Shown: positions 1 through 12,537 of the stretch, one piece after another
Layout of the letters: each line of letters starts with the position of its first letter
Numbering within the stretch: position 1 is the stretch's first letter
Assembly (NCBI RefSeq): GCF_000003605.2
Contig: NW_003131367.1
Span: forward strand, 33,008-58,408
Direction of reading: 5' to 3'
Source: Saccoglossus kowalevskii
Taxonomy: Eukaryota; Hemichordata; Enteropneusta; Harrimaniidae
DNA length: 25,401 nt
The notes under the pieces: generated by a model
What the model saw: the letters and a program-made list of their open reading frames with translations, nothing else
Told to the model about the DNA's origin: nothing
Database searches by the model: none
Translations under genes and position numbers: made by a program

Positions 1-978
1 TGGGGTTACATACAAATCATATCAAATAAATAAAATAACAATATGACTTAGGTTTCTTACAAAACATATCAAATAAAATAACAATATGACTGGGGTTACA
101 TACAAATCATATCAAATAAATAAAATAACAATATGACTGGGGTTACATACAAATCATATCAAATAAATAAAATAACAATAGGTTTCATACAAAACATATC
201 AAATAAAAAAACACAATATAACTGGGGTTACATACAAATCATATCAAATAAATAAAATAACAATATGACTTAGGGGTTTCATACAATCATATCAAATAAA
301 TAAAATAACAATATAACTGGGGTTACATACAAATCATATCAAATAAATAAAATAACAATATGACTTAGGTTACATACAATTCATATCAAATAAATAAAAT
401 AACAATATGACTGGGGTTACATACAAATCATATCAAATAAATAAAATAACAATATGACTTAGGTTTCATACAAATCATATCAAATAAAAAAAAACAATAT
501 AACTGGGGTTACATACAAATCATATCAAATAAATAAAATAACAATATGACTTAGGTTTCATACAAAACATATCAAATAAAAAAACAATATGACTGGGGTT
601 ACATACAATTCATATCAAATAAATAAAATACCAATATGACTGGGGTTACATACAATTCATATCAAATAAATAAAATAACAATATGACTGGGGTACATACA
701 AATCATATTAAATAAATAAAATAACAATATGACTGGGGTTACATACAAATCATATCAAATAAATAAAATAACAATATGACTGGGGTTACATTCAATTCAT
801 ATCAAATAAATAAAATAACAATATGACTGGGGTTACATACAAATCATATTAAATAAATAAATTAACAATATGACTGGGGTTACATTCAATTCATATCAAA
901 TAAAAAAACAATATGACTGGGGTTACATACATACAAATCATATCAAATAAATTAAATAACGATATGACTGGGATTACA
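1..978. repeat. ~47-bp tandem satellite-like array (about 21 copies)
   Basis: Nearly identical AT-rich units follow each other from the first base. Each begins TGGGGTTACATAC, passes through a conserved CATATCAAATAAATAAAATAAC core and ends CAATATGAC; a full unit is 47 bp. A second, shorter unit type starts TTAGGTTTCATAC and often has AAAACATATC and a reduced AT spacer. The array starts before the window, so total length is unknown. The last recognisable unit decays around 960-978. No open frame runs through it and no function is visible. Confidence 0.95.
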
Positions 979-3600
979 TTATCGAACCAATTTATAAAAC
1001 TTCATAAGTTATTGACTTTAATTAGATCATATAATAATTGGACACCTTAATCAGCATCTCAAATAATCGTAGTAATGAACATTTTTATGTAAGTTAGAGC
1101 TGTTAATATCGCAAATGATATTTCTATGATAAATTATTTAAACTATTCAAACTATAGTAATGTTTTTAAAGTACATTTACCTATTCTGCATATCGATAGT
1201 AATGTTATTTTATATTACAGACAATCGCAATCAGTAATATACAGCAACAAATCAGGAACACACCTTGTTTGTCAACCTAATATAGTAGAGTGAATTATTT
1301 TATCAATTTATAGATTACTAATTATCCCAGTTTCAATAATAAAAACACAATCACTCTTTGTTGTTTAATGTTCACTATCGGCGACAAGCTGGGTACATCA
1401 GGGTTAAAACAACTTTTCGTGCACTAGACAATCAATAATTGTTTCAATGAATACTAAGTAGCACATGGTACAAATAAAAAATTTCAGGACGAGCTTCATT
1501 ACATTGCAGCGGTGGTGGCGCTCTACTCTGTGATATAACCCTGTAAATCATGTACAGCTCATTCTACATTAAATCTATTATTGTTATTTTTTATGTTGTT
1601 GAGCTAATATCACAAATATTTCGAAACTGTTGGAAACAAACAAATGTATGCAAGCCGTGAAGAATACGATAAAAAATAAGCAGTACAAGTACAAATATAA
1701 GTACAATTTCATTCGGAATGACAAAATATGGGAACGGATGTCCTACATGTGTCTTTTCTTTATTTATTTCATTATGCAATACGACTCAAATTATCTAGTA
1801 CAATGTCAAAGGAGATAAAACGCATTGTGTAAAGACATACGTGTACTGTATGTCCAACATCGCAACAAAAGCAGCGTTCTGAATGCAACCGGGAATTCGT
1901 CTCGTCTGTGATTATGTTGAATATAGATATTGATAAATGGGAAATACATCATTGCTATATGAAAGAGGTTGACTAATAACTACGTTGCAATGGGAATATA
2001 CAGCATGTATTAAATTTGTGAAAGTATAACTATCTTATCACAATATTTTATACAAATTGTGATTTCAATAGATTTTGTAAACACTTGTTTATCGATACGT
2101 TAAATTATACGTAATTATACGTTATATGTAAAATTGATACGTTGCTTTATATTTGCCGAGGACGCGAAACTATGGGAACGAAACTACAAATAGTCGATGT
2201 GAAAAGCTGTCCTACTTCCTACCATACACTTAATTCAGCGAATAAGATCGAATACATCTACGTTTTTGTAACTCAATTTATACAGAAGTCGATTTCGTTC
2301 AATATATAAAGTACGTTGCTGTGTGTTCACCTAATTGGTAGAGTCTTGAGGTATGTTAACATTCTGACGATTTTCTCACTGTATTTTCTTTCACATTTAG
2401 TAGTGGTGACCTTGAGGCTTGTCACATTATCGTGACTATTGGGAATTTTTAAATACATTTTTTCACTTTACACTAATGTACAGCTGCACTCCACATAACA
2501 CTTTGTATTGAGACTGATGCCAATAATAGGATATATAACGATAAATGAACCTGCATGCAAATCGAACATTTCAGTAACAAATAAAGAGATGCTAAGCACT
2601 GAAAACATTATTCAACGTTGTTTTAGATTTCCCTTTAACAATTTGAAAATCCAAGAAAGTTTCGCACATAAAACCAGTAAAATCCTTGTAATATTGGAAA
2701 TGCTATTTCGGTCGCTTCAGCCAATGTAAATCTTCCATATATAAGCACAATCGACACCATGGCAAGGATGTTCCAAATAACGCATTTAAACAACATTATT
2801 TTCACATAAAACGCCCTTTTTAAAATTGGGTTACTTATATTTTGCGAATGGAAAATTTATACCGCTTTTGATTCTGTAACATCATGATTTCATTCTGGTA
2901 GTATTTTATTGTTTAGACTTTTGATAACTCCGGGAGATAAAAAGAAACTTGAGATTACAGGAATATCCTATGAGCTATTTTGATTGAACACTTAAATATT
3001 TTTGTGAAACGATATATCGACAGTTGTCATAAGGAACAGCCCACCACGGCACTCTGAACTGTGTTTACACTATGAAAGCCTCATCTACATTAATTTGGTA
3101 TTACAACCGATAACGATCAAATGCTGATAATAAGAACCATTATGTATTGTCACTACTGTAACTTGCTTTTTGGAATAAGTGTGTTTATGGATAGGTATAA
3201 ATAAGAATATCTGTGAGTTTTCAGCATCTTGTTGTAATTACTTGTTTCTGTCAATCTGGATTGTATGTGATTACTGGATCAGATAAGTGTGGATCTTCTC
3301 TTCCAGCGGTTTCCGGTGATCAGTGTCATCCTGCATATCATTTGACTTATGCACGGTGATGATGAGCTGCGAGATAAGAAGCGGTAAATTGTGCCTTTAT
3401 ATACGAGTAATTACAATGTGTGAACGAAATAACCTACAATATATATTTTCGGGTTATTTGTCGAGCGCATAACATGGACTATTGCAGTCAAAATACAAAA
3501 GTAAGGGAAACGTATTATTTATGATTGCATTTTAACAAAAGCAGTTTACCTTACATGTAATCGATTGTGAGTAAATAATAAATGCATTTATACTCAGCGA
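979..3600. other. AT-rich non-coding stretch
   Basis: I find no supported gene, RNA or transposon here. The open frames (for example 1630-1818 and 2508-2729) are short, have no recognisable domain and are what chance gives in AT-rich DNA. A minor local feature at about 2099-2135 is a short run of ATTATACGT-like repeats. Confidence 0.6.
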
Positions 3601-3809
3601 CATCAAATGTTGCTGTTGACGTCGAGATATGATAACACTAATACAACGTCATCAAATTATGCTGTAGACGCAGGATATGATAACACTAATACAACGTCAT
3701 CAGATTATGCTGTAGACGTCGTAATATGATAAGACTTAATACAACGTCATCAGATTATGCTGTAGACGTCGTGATATAATAACACTAAAATAACGTAATC
3801 AGATTATGC
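3601..3809. repeat. ~49-bp tandem repeat with GACGTC cores
   Basis: Four units plus a partial fifth start at 3601, 3650, 3698, 3748 and 3797, a period of 48-50 bp. Each carries CATCAGATTATGCTGTAGAC followed by a CGTC-type core and ATATGATAACACTAATACAAC. Units meet at ACGTCATC, and three of the four units hold a palindromic GACGTC (near 3618, 3715 and 3765). These resemble CRE/bZIP half sites. Regulatory function is inference only; a plain minisatellite explains the repetition. Confidence 0.9.
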
Positions 3810-5318
3810 TTTTTTATGTTTTAGTTTTTAAAAGAAATAATTACATTCTAGTCACGGTTGACGTTATTTATAAGAAATCAAAAAAATGTAACTCGATAAA
3901 TAATGTTTTATGTCGCTATTCTGATTTCCTTGATTGACCTCGATGCTGTCAAAGGTTTGAATTTCGATTCATTTTACAGCAGTGGAGTAAATTTGCCCAT
4001 TATATTGACATTTAAGCTACACGATGAGTATACTAAATGCTCGCGAAGGAAATTTTCAGAACATCTAATATCATTTGTCAAAAGCAAGTGGTAATGCTAT
4101 TAGATTTGTCCGCGATACACAACATAATTTTAGTTTATATCTACCATTAGACGCGCAATGAGGTCCAGCTTTACAGGTATTATTTTTATAATTGTATAAT
4201 CATCGTCTCAGTTTCTCGTATTTTGATTTGGGAAACATTTTAACACCAAGCACCACCAAGTAAAAACAAACAATGTAATGTGTCTAGAATTTAGGTGTGA
4301 ACTCAATAATTAATATTAAAAATGCTACATTTTATTTTCATTGCATATGAATGAAGGAGACAATGAATTTCCTTGACAGATGGGATCATATAATGTACCA
4401 CAAATCGTTGTAGTTAGTTTTATTTCTCAGTTGGGTTGAACATACGTTTTATGGTTTGGTTCGCTCAAATCCTATTTGTATGTTGTATTCCTTCAAAAGT
4501 TGTTGTCGTTTAAAAAAAAAAGATTCTGTGTCGAGCAAAGCTAGTACTAGCAGATACGCTGCTGCGAAGCATCACCTACGCATTCAGTTGCCATGGAAAC
4601 TTGATAGCATCATTAGAAAACTAGCGTATGTCTCCATAAGATGATGTCGTGTACCAAATTTAGTTTAGAACGAGATTTGCAAATGATTTGGCACTCTGAA
4701 GTGTAATATTATGTTTCCATGCTTTTAGTCATTTCGATATTCGTTAGCATGTCATTTAGGCATCGTAAGTTATGAATGATTTCTACAGATTTGACATTTT
4801 ATAGTATTGTTTCTCTCGAAAACATAGCACAATCGTAGTCACGGTCATTTGAGTAATGCTTTGAAGTAGCTGTCAATACAAGGAGGTGTCCGCAAATGTT
4901 TACATTTGTCTGCCGGCATTTCTCCAATCTGTATACTTTAACATAACAGAAATCTAATAATACGTTTATTATGGATTCCGTAAGGATACTACATTTTGTA
5001 CGTCATGACTTCCCAACGTTCACTTTCAAAACTGCGCATATGGCAAATTATATGGTTATCCATTTTGCCTTCATCTCATTCAATACACGATCGTAAATAA
5101 TGAGGTGATGCGTGGCATCACAACATACGACGAATTTAGTTTATAAAATTATACGAGTATATGAACAGAAACGCAAGGAGAAATGTCAGGATATTAGCAT
5201 ATTACAACTTACAAACACACGAGTACATTATGTAACAATGAACTTATATATATAAGGACATTATTTTTTTCCAGCTTGAATTTTTCTACATGCCATTATA
5301 TTTCATCTATAATCCATA
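3810..5318. other. AT-rich non-coding stretch
   Basis: No recognisable gene or repeat family. The short open frames at 3903-4094 and 4456-4644 show no domain, signal peptide or splice context that would support them. Confidence 0.55.
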
Positions 5319-5369
5319 ATCACGAATTACCCTAATTTAATCCGTCGCGTGCAGTTTTTAAGCCACAAT
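5319..5369. repeat. 51-bp direct repeat, copy 1
   Basis: This segment begins ATCACGAATTACCCTAATTT and ends AAGCCACAAT. It is identical over all 51 bases to 5717-5767, 398 bp downstream. This copy has no flanking inverted repeats. Perfect identity in otherwise diverged sequence points to a recent duplication. Confidence 0.95.
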
Positions 5370-5389
5370 AAATGCAAATTGGTAACCAC

Positions 5390-5660
5390 GATGGCTTGTA
5401 TCAAAATCATACGATGTTTATTTATTGCCAACAAATTATTTGTGATGAAACTATGCGATTATTATTTCATTTTGTATTGAAAACATACAATCAATATGTC
5501 ACGCCAACATACCGAGTTTGTTTGTATCGAAGCCATACGATCAATATATCAAACAAATAATCTATATAGGCTTATATGAAAACAACACGACAATTATTTC
5601 AAGATAACTAACCACATTGGCTTTTATTGAAACCATACGACGATTATTTCAAGTCATTGC
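5390..5660. repeat. Degenerate ~50-bp tandem repeat
   Basis: Diverged copies of a block close to TGAAACCATACGAYSATTAT followed by TTCAA recur near 5397, 5442, 5471, 5520, 5569 and 5621, mostly 45-52 bp apart. Each copy usually starts with TTGTAT or GCTTTTAT. It looks like an old minisatellite worn by point mutation. It lies between the two copies of the 51-bp duplication. Confidence 0.6.
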
Positions 5661-5705
5661 ATTGTTGAATTCACTTAAATCTATTTGCCGTTACGGCCGG
5701 TATTG

Positions 5706-5778
5706 TATTTCGGCTGATCACGAATTACCCTAATTTAATCCGTCGCGTGCAGTTTTTAAGCCACAATCAGCCGAAATA
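5706..5778. mobile_element. 73-bp MITE-like unit: 51-bp repeat copy 2 framed by 13-bp inverted repeats
   Basis: The second copy of the 51-bp direct repeat (5717-5767) is framed by perfect 13-bp inverted repeats: TATTTCGGCTGAT at 5706-5718 and its complement ATCAGCCGAAATA at 5766-5778. The inverted repeats overlap the repeat ends by two bases. The arrangement resembles a tiny non-autonomous element, or a 51-bp segment inserted into a pre-existing palindrome. No target-site duplication is obvious, so the mobile-element call is tentative; the repeat structure is certain. Confidence 0.5.
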
Positions 5779-6415
5779 ATCTCCTTCTTAGCGGCATTCT
5801 TTTCAAAATAAACTGTCATTCGTCATTATGCAATTGTTGTTATACAGTCTGAAATTCTCATATCTCAGTGGCGAAAACAGTACTGTCGCATGACTTTGTT
5901 TTCTTGGCGTGCTATTCAAGCGTGCTTTATGTATACTGCCACGTTTTATGTCATTTCACAGTAATCGTCAGTTCTGAGAATGTCGCTACGAAATCAGTGC
6001 TTCAACTTGGAAGCTATGTTTGACGACTGTGTAACTTTATCTAATCAACTTCGTACTATTTAGACTACTTCACTGTGATTTACCCACTGGATAGTCAGAA
6101 ACTGTGTACATCAGTATAGAATGTTAGCGATACAAGATTCTATTCAGAAAAGTGAAATAACGGGTTTAGCCGCAGTTTCCTGTCTTATCCTTAGCTAAAT
6201 TTTTAAATAACTTTGTTCATTAATCGATGTTCATCCAATGTACATAGTGTTTATTACTTAGCACAGGATTGTCGTATTGACTCAATGTTAAGATTGTACA
6301 GGAAATTCACAATCGAGAATTGCATGGTCTACGCACCACATATGAGCATGTTTCTGACACACATATAACTTACCACACACAACACAGTGTTTGCGGTGGC
6401 CTGTAGTGAAGTAAG
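5779..6415. other. Non-coding stretch
   Basis: No gene, RNA or repeat that I can support in this interval. Confidence 0.5.
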
Positions 6416-6660
6416 TCGGTAGAAAATGGTACCTTCCGTAATAAGCTGTATTCAAAGTGCTACCTTCGTTAAGATTCAGTCAAAGTAACACCCTAAAATC
6501 TGATGTGGTGAAAGTGCTACACTGTGATATGATTTAGTAAAACAACTGCGTTAAAGTTACCTATATACGTTTGGATGTTATCAAGGTAACCTGCATTGGG
6601 TCGTGTTCAAAGTGGTTACCTAGTGTTACCAGGTGTGCAAAATAGTATGTCACAGTGATA
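6416..6660. repeat. Degenerate short repeat, core like TTCAAAGTGGTTACCT
   Basis: Related blocks (GTAGAAAATGGTACCTTCCG, ATTCAAAGTGCTACCTTCG, CAGTCAAAGTAACACC, GTTATCAAGGTAACCTGC, GTGTTCAAAGTGGTTACCT) recur every ~30-45 bp. Divergence is high and the boundaries are approximate. It is probably an eroded minisatellite. Confidence 0.45.
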
Positions 6661-7480
6661 CCCTGCGTCATGCAGGGGACAGTGGTCTATTTGTATGAGT
6701 AAATATTAGAGGTGGATCTATTACATTGAATTTAACAGTAAACATGAAGCCAAACCGAAATGATGTTCTCATTTAAAACGCAATATTACATTACAGATTA
6801 ATAATTATAAAATGCACGTTTTAGCATTTGGTTTGGTGTTAAGATAGTTGTGTCCACCTTTGATTTTCTCCTAACCTTAAATTTTAATTTAAATAAATTA
6901 CATTTAATTGATGTTTTTGTTAATTTCAAGTGAATTTAAGTTAGTTAAACGAAATTAAATTTGAATTAACTGTCAATCAGTCGCAACTGTATATAGAATT
7001 GCAATTTGATTAATTGTAATTAAATTGCATTCCCATGCCGGATTGCAATTCAATAGCGTTTACTTAAACTGAATTTAATGTAATTTAATTTGATCTAAGT
7101 CATTGACTTCATGTTTTATGTTACACATGGCTGTTTGAGCGCGAGTGTGTGTAAAGCATATTAATAAATTGCAGTGACATCTATTCGTCAGCTCCGTTAG
7201 TTAATTGAGCTAATAACGCAGCGCTGGTCCGCTTTTTTAAACCATTATATGTTACGTAAATTATGACGTGCTCTAGTGACTTGAGACTGGATGCTTTAAA
7301 GGTGATTATTTCACCATAGTAATAACTCAATGTGCGGTAGTGGTTAGACTTCTAAATATCATACAACGACCCCCAGTATATTTCTATCGTTTTTTTGTTT
7401 TGTTTTATTTTCTAATTAATTTTTACCTTGTATATTCCGTGAAATGCATTTACTTAATATGATGTTGTTGACCAGTTACG
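6661..7480. other. AT-rich non-coding stretch with small inverted repeat
   Basis: About 6880-7090 is dense in AATTAAAT/AATTTAAT words. It contains an 8-bp inverted repeat, TGCAATTT at 7000-7007 against AAATTGCA at 7022-7029. No gene seen. Confidence 0.5.
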
Positions 7481-7490
7481 TCCTCATAAA

Positions 7491-7543
7491 CAAACAAACA
7501 AATAAAAAAACAAACAAACAAACAAACAAACTAATAAATAAAA
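7491..7543. repeat. (CAAA)n-type microsatellite
   Basis: A run of CAAA tetranucleotides is interrupted by TAAAAAAA and ends in CTAATAAATAAAA. The open frame across it (7444-7746) gives a KQTNKQTNK peptide from the repeat and is not considered a gene. Confidence 0.9.
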
Positions 7544-7984
7544 CATTTACATTTTGTACATCCGCCATTAATAAAAAGGAAACTTGTTATATCTTGATCT
7601 GTATATTTATATGGGTGGGTTTCCAACACCTCAGATGGGAATTTGTCGCACTCATTTTCACAGTGAAACTTTTTCCGCAAAAACTCTCACCACCTCCACA
7701 GTGGTGTAACCTGGTAATATGTATGTTCTCTATATTCATGGGATAATAAAGTTGGGTATCTATGATTTTGTTACCATTGGCAGCAAATAAAACCCAAAAA
7801 TGAATATTTTTTAGATGAAAATAATATCATTTATATTGAAACTGCCTCCAATATTTTGTTGCATGTGACTTTTATGGTACCTTGCTGGTACTCGCCACCT
7901 GTACCGATATTTACAGTACACTAAGCAAATAACACCGAATAAACGGCAAGGTAAAGACTATGTCTAATTATAGTAAACACGTAC
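7544..7984. other. Non-coding stretch
   Basis: No supported gene. The part nearest 7984 would be the 3' tail of the minus-strand SINE-like unit, but I see no tail repeat that would define its end. Confidence 0.45.
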
Positions 7985-8077
7985 TGCGTGCGTGACTCGA
8001 ACCGGCGCTCGCGTACGGCACCTAATCGCCTAGCTTCACGCCACTACACGTCTTCCCCTCGGCCACCGGGCATCCCC
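7985..8077 (-). mobile_element. tRNA-Ser/Leu-like SINE head with A and B boxes
   Basis: Read on the minus strand, the segment has a pol III A box TGGCCGAGGGG (complement of 8055-8065) and a B box GGTTCGAGTC (complement of 7994-8003), 51 bases apart. That spacing is close to class II tRNAs (Leu, Ser), whose A box typically reads TGGCCGAGNGG. A GC-rich stem-like block (CGTACGCGAGCGC) sits where the variable arm would be. The acceptor stem does not clearly pair and no intact anticodon stem is evident, so this is more likely a tRNA-derived SINE head than a functional tRNA. GC content is well above the surroundings. The hairpin GCATCC...GGATGC (8070-8089) overlaps the upstream edge. Confidence 0.6.
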
Positions 8078-8108
8078 AAAAAAGGATGCTTAATAACCGA
8101 GCTTATTA
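8070..8108. repeat. Two adjacent small hairpins
   Basis: GCATCC (8070-8075) pairs with GGATGC (8084-8089) across eight bases. Just downstream, TAATAA (8091-8096) pairs with TTATTA (8103-8108) across six. They lie immediately upstream of the minus-strand pol III A box. Function unknown. Confidence 0.6.
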
Positions 8109-8240
8109 CGTGCAGAGAACATGAAACCCGTCCACGCGATACGCGCCACACAGCATGGCCAGAATGCGGCAAAGGCCTTCAGATCTGGCTGTAGTAGGAT
8201 GGTGAAAGTAATGGTACAGCATTGTACAGTATCCCGGGAC
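8078..8240. other. GC-richer block next to the SINE head
   Basis: This block is distinctly richer in G and C than its surroundings and may belong to the same repeat family as the tRNA-like segment. Open frames on both strands cross it (8106-8372 minus, 7988-8194 plus) but neither gives a recognisable protein. Confidence 0.3.
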
Positions 8241-9471
8241 GATAACGTTTGACGGTTTGAACGTCCACGTTTCTTTATGTCTGTATATATTAAACTTTAA
8301 CGAGCATGCTATACACATCTCACAAACTCTCTGCATGTACGTACTGTTCACTATGACAAAACAACCAACCATGAAATTAATGGATTCTACAAGCTATATA
8401 TCAGTCCGCCTAATTAACAGAATATAGATGATCCGTCTAAGCGGTTCTGTGAAGTAGCCCGAAGTGCTGGAACGATCCGAGTGCTGTCCATTTACGTCGA
8501 TTCCTCTCCGATGCACCATTAGCTGAAAGTGCGTGAACATAGACAATATTTCGCTAACCATTAGTCATGAATGATATTGATTTGTATACTGAGCGTATTG
8601 CAGTCACGTACATTGATGATATACAAAATACACAATAACAAACAGACAAAACAATGCCATTAATGTACAACCTAATTAAATATAGTATTCTGTATGACAC
8701 ACGGGGCAGTTTGACACAACTTAATTTGCGTTTCAACCGTGAATCACACATCCAATATTCTTTAAAAACATATGTTCGGCTACACTCAAATATTAAGCAC
8801 AAAATTTAATGCAGATTGCATTAAATTCTAATTGGAGTATTGAGAGAGAACCATAAACCTGAAAAATCACACTGATAGAGAAATACAATATCAGGTTAAC
8901 ACATCAGATGGAGCTCGAAATTAGAAAGCTTGAGATTAAACACAGAGATCTAAGGCTACAATATAGACTTGTAGCATACAACATGTTGTTATGGTTTAGC
9001 AATAAAAGCCTGACGCGTTCTTTCTGTGAAATGCATTGATAATGAAATTCAAATTGCATGTTAAAATAACTGCGATGTATTTACTTTCTTTACATTGAGT
9101 GGGTTTACAAAATCAGCAGTGCGATATGACTGAGGCATACCTGTCTACACATTGACGAACATTTGCAGAACTATTGTAAGAATCAGTCAATATGTACGTT
9201 GATTGACAGAGCAAAACAAATTTGTTGGTAAAATGAAATGCATTTGATCGTCAACAAAATATTTTCTTAGCATATTTAGCATATTTCTTAGCAGATTCTT
9301 TATGAAATTAGGCCTGACAGAACATAACCATTAAACGCGTAGCAAGAAGGGTCATATGTTAGATATGCACATTTTATGTCCATATAAACACCCGTTATCT
9401 CGATAATATGTCAATATATTACATCTAAAGTATTTGGCATGATGAAAGATAACGATTTGTACGTAGTTTAT
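8241..9471. other. AT-rich non-coding stretch
   Basis: Nothing supported. The minus-strand open frame at 8554-8802 shows no domain. Confidence 0.5.
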
Positions 9472-9535
9472 AAATGAATGAACGAATGAATGAATGAATG
9501 AATGAATGAATGAATGAATGAATGAATGAATGAAT
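9472..9535. repeat. (AATG)n microsatellite
   Basis: About 16 AATG tetranucleotides with one interruption (AACG near 9481). Confidence 0.97.
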
Positions 9536-12345
9536 TTACATTTGCATTCCTATATGTGATGATAGGTATGTCGACAACTCAGAGAATTTAAAATGTGTTA
9601 TTTGAATATCCCTGAATAAGTCATACTTCCCGGTCATCGGTTTATTATCTATTGCAAGATGGACAATAATAATAGCTAATTTTCGCATAGGATTTTATAG
9701 CCTATTGATGTTTTACAGTTGTCATACGCGGCGCCATATGTAATGTCATTTAAGAAATTGCTTTCCAATTTTAACTTAATGAAATGATGCAGAACTCGTG
9801 AGGTCATCTTGTCAACGATGAACCAGTATGATTGATTTGTGAACTGTCTACGTGGCGTGGTTATAACTGGGATTTTAGAAACTATGTTCTAATTCAAGCA
9901 CGTGATCGTAAGACAATGTTCGTCTGAATCATTTTAGATTCTGTAGAAATTTATTAAACAAATGAAGGTTTTGTTTTCACATTATCCGAGCGTGAGTATA
10001 TATCATCGAATCACATTTTTATATATAGTGAAACGCGTATCTTCACTTCGTAATATTTTCAGACTTCCTTACTGTTACAACTCTTGTTTGAAATTCCGCA
10101 TTCGGTCATACGTCATCGTCGCGTTTCAAACAAATCTTTTTACATGAGCATTAAAGTTTAGAATTAGTTCGCTGATAATCAGTTGGAAGAAGTGAATCAT
10201 ATTGTAAAAAACAAACGATGTTATAGAAATGTACAACTATTATGTGCGTATTTCATCTAGAACACGTCATAGTATATGCAATGTGCTGATTTACATATAG
10301 AAACATTCACGTGTACAGTGTATCACATCTATTTTACACGGAATTACAACCATCAATGTCAATATAATGTTGATATCATGTCCATATTTTTGATTTTCAA
10401 TCTAGCCTATATCTGGTTAAATGGAATATGGTTATTACTATATCGTACTACAGTGAATCTTGATTAAATTTAGTATAACTAGACAAAGACGCATACAAAT
10501 CAAGACCATGATTCTATTTAATACGCTGCACGTTATTGAGTGAGGTAGGTGAGGTGAATGAAAATAGAGCATTGGCTGTAATCGGTTTAATCGAGGTTGT
10601 CAGGAATTCGCATATAATCATAATCACAACGTTCATGTTCACTAATAGACAATAACAAATGACAAGAATTAATTTAAATTAATTAAATAGACTTTTAGAT
10701 AGTATAATGTGCAATTAAAGTTGTGTATTAATTTTACAAGTAAAAATCACACAGTGGCATTGGTCCTCTATACGGCATTACTTTAACCTTTAATAACAAC
10801 ATAATGCAGCATAACGTTTGCTGAACAACTTTTAAAAATACTTTGCAGTCTATATATTCCACTGTAAAAATCTCCTCACACATAAAATTTATAAGACATA
10901 CAGAGTGTTTACAATTAACCCGAATGTTCGAGTCGTTTGATACTAGTATATGTATAAATTAAAGCAATACAACATGACGTGTTTTAGTGTCACATACAAA
11001 TTGTATCGTCAATATGTTTTTTTTTTTGGTTGGTTCGGGAAAAATGTTTCTCTTTGTCTTGGCATTCAGTAAATAGTCTAGATTCACAATGCTATAGCAT
11101 ATTTGCAGTTGTAGCTAAGTCACAGAATTTCACAAACCATAGTGACGATGGGTTTGATGTTACAACAATACAGATACATAAACATTGTATTGGAAAGAGA
11201 CTTGAATTAGTCATTCATCACTGAAATGCGTTTAACAGATAGGAAGTAACCCAGGGACGCCGATGAACTACATGACTTTTGTTTAATGACGCGTTGAGTG
11301 TTATAAGACAATTCAATCAACGCTCGCTTTACATTAACATAATAATTATAAATTTTCTTGAGAAAAAAGACACGGTGGCAATGTTTATATGAACCGCTTT
11401 CGTTAATTAGTCCATAAAACCATGGCATACATCCCCTGTAAATGTATATGTTCCCAGGTTCACCGCTATAATAAGGAATATAGACTAGAGAAACGTATAT
11501 ATGAATGCGCTAAAATTTAGGATTCTATCGTTGCATCCACACTTAGCAGAATGTTATTTTGTTATTCAGGTCATTGAATACAATTGGAAATTGTCAATGT
11601 TCGTTTGTGATATAACATGTGATAAACCCAACGCTTAGGTGATTGTAGATATTAATTGGGTTGTGCTTAAGTCGGTATATAGAAAAAAATGCAGTAATAC
11701 GCAATCTAATTTTGGAAGGATTACGTCGGAAAGGTTTTCACTATAAATTGTCAAACTGTGGACAGGTACGGGACGCACTAGTCTGGAGGCAGGCTAATTA
11801 TATTGATTACAGGAAGATTACTATACGCTGACGTCATGACAAGCGTCCAATCTTGACAAAATAGTTTGAATGTAAGGTAATGTTTCTACCGAAGTGCGAG
11901 GACTAGTTCCATAATGTCTATCACAGTTTTGTAACCAACATTTTTGTGTATACAATGAATGTTTTTTTTTTCTTTTTTCTGTTGGGTGTCTTGCTGGTTG
12001 TTCTTTTTATTTGTCTTATATGGCGTCTTGGTTAAACTTTTAATACTGATGCCATGTGTCTTTGAACATATGCAACTGATCCCCGACACCTTCTCCGTGT
12101 CACTGACGCCAATACACAATACAAAGCAGTGTACATTTATATTCTCGCAATTCAGTAGAAAGAAGTGTTCTTCGATGGTGTGTGAATCTGCCGAGTTGAT
12201 ACCCACTGAAAAAGTATAGTGATAAGATCAGCATTATATATACGTTGCTATGACAATACTCAATGTTCTGTCAATCACTATACAGGCAACACTGCACAGC
12301 TTGCATGTACGTGTGCGTAAATGACCCTAAGAGTCAAACCATTAG
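9536..12345. other. AT-rich non-coding stretch
   Basis: Some 2.8 kb without a gene I can support. Open frames of 60-106 codons exist on both strands (for example 11886-12206 minus and 11959-12219 plus, which overlap each other) but contain no recognisable domain and include poly-T/poly-A derived runs. Confidence 0.5.
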
Positions 12346-12369
12346 TTACCCAACCCATAGAGTGGGTAA
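12346..12369. repeat. 7-bp inverted repeat (hairpin)
   Basis: TTACCCA at 12346-12352 pairs with TGGGTAA at 12363-12369 across ten bases. Confidence 0.6.
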
Positions 12370-12502
12370 TTAGATAAACAAATCAATAAGGTAGTTAAAA
12401 TAAAACGACTTGATTCACATTGTTGTATCCAAACGTTATATACTAGTGCCGTCTACTCAGATGATATTACGTTATCGAGGCCTTAAAATAAGGAATATCC
12501 TA

Positions 12503-12537
12503 ATCCACATATATTATCTGCAAGCTTGAATGTGGAT
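12503..12537. repeat. 8-bp inverted repeat
   Basis: ATCCACAT at 12503-12510 pairs with ATGTGGAT at 12530-12537. No function inferred. Confidence 0.6.

Noticed and set aside
1..978. CRISPR-like array of direct repeats
   Set aside because: Units abut without unique spacers and the context is animal DNA; it is a satellite.
7444..7746. 100-codon plus-strand frame
   Set aside because: Its middle is translated (CAAA)n microsatellite and the rest shows no domain.
7985..8077. Functional tRNA gene
   Set aside because: A and B boxes are present, but the acceptor and anticodon stems do not clearly pair.
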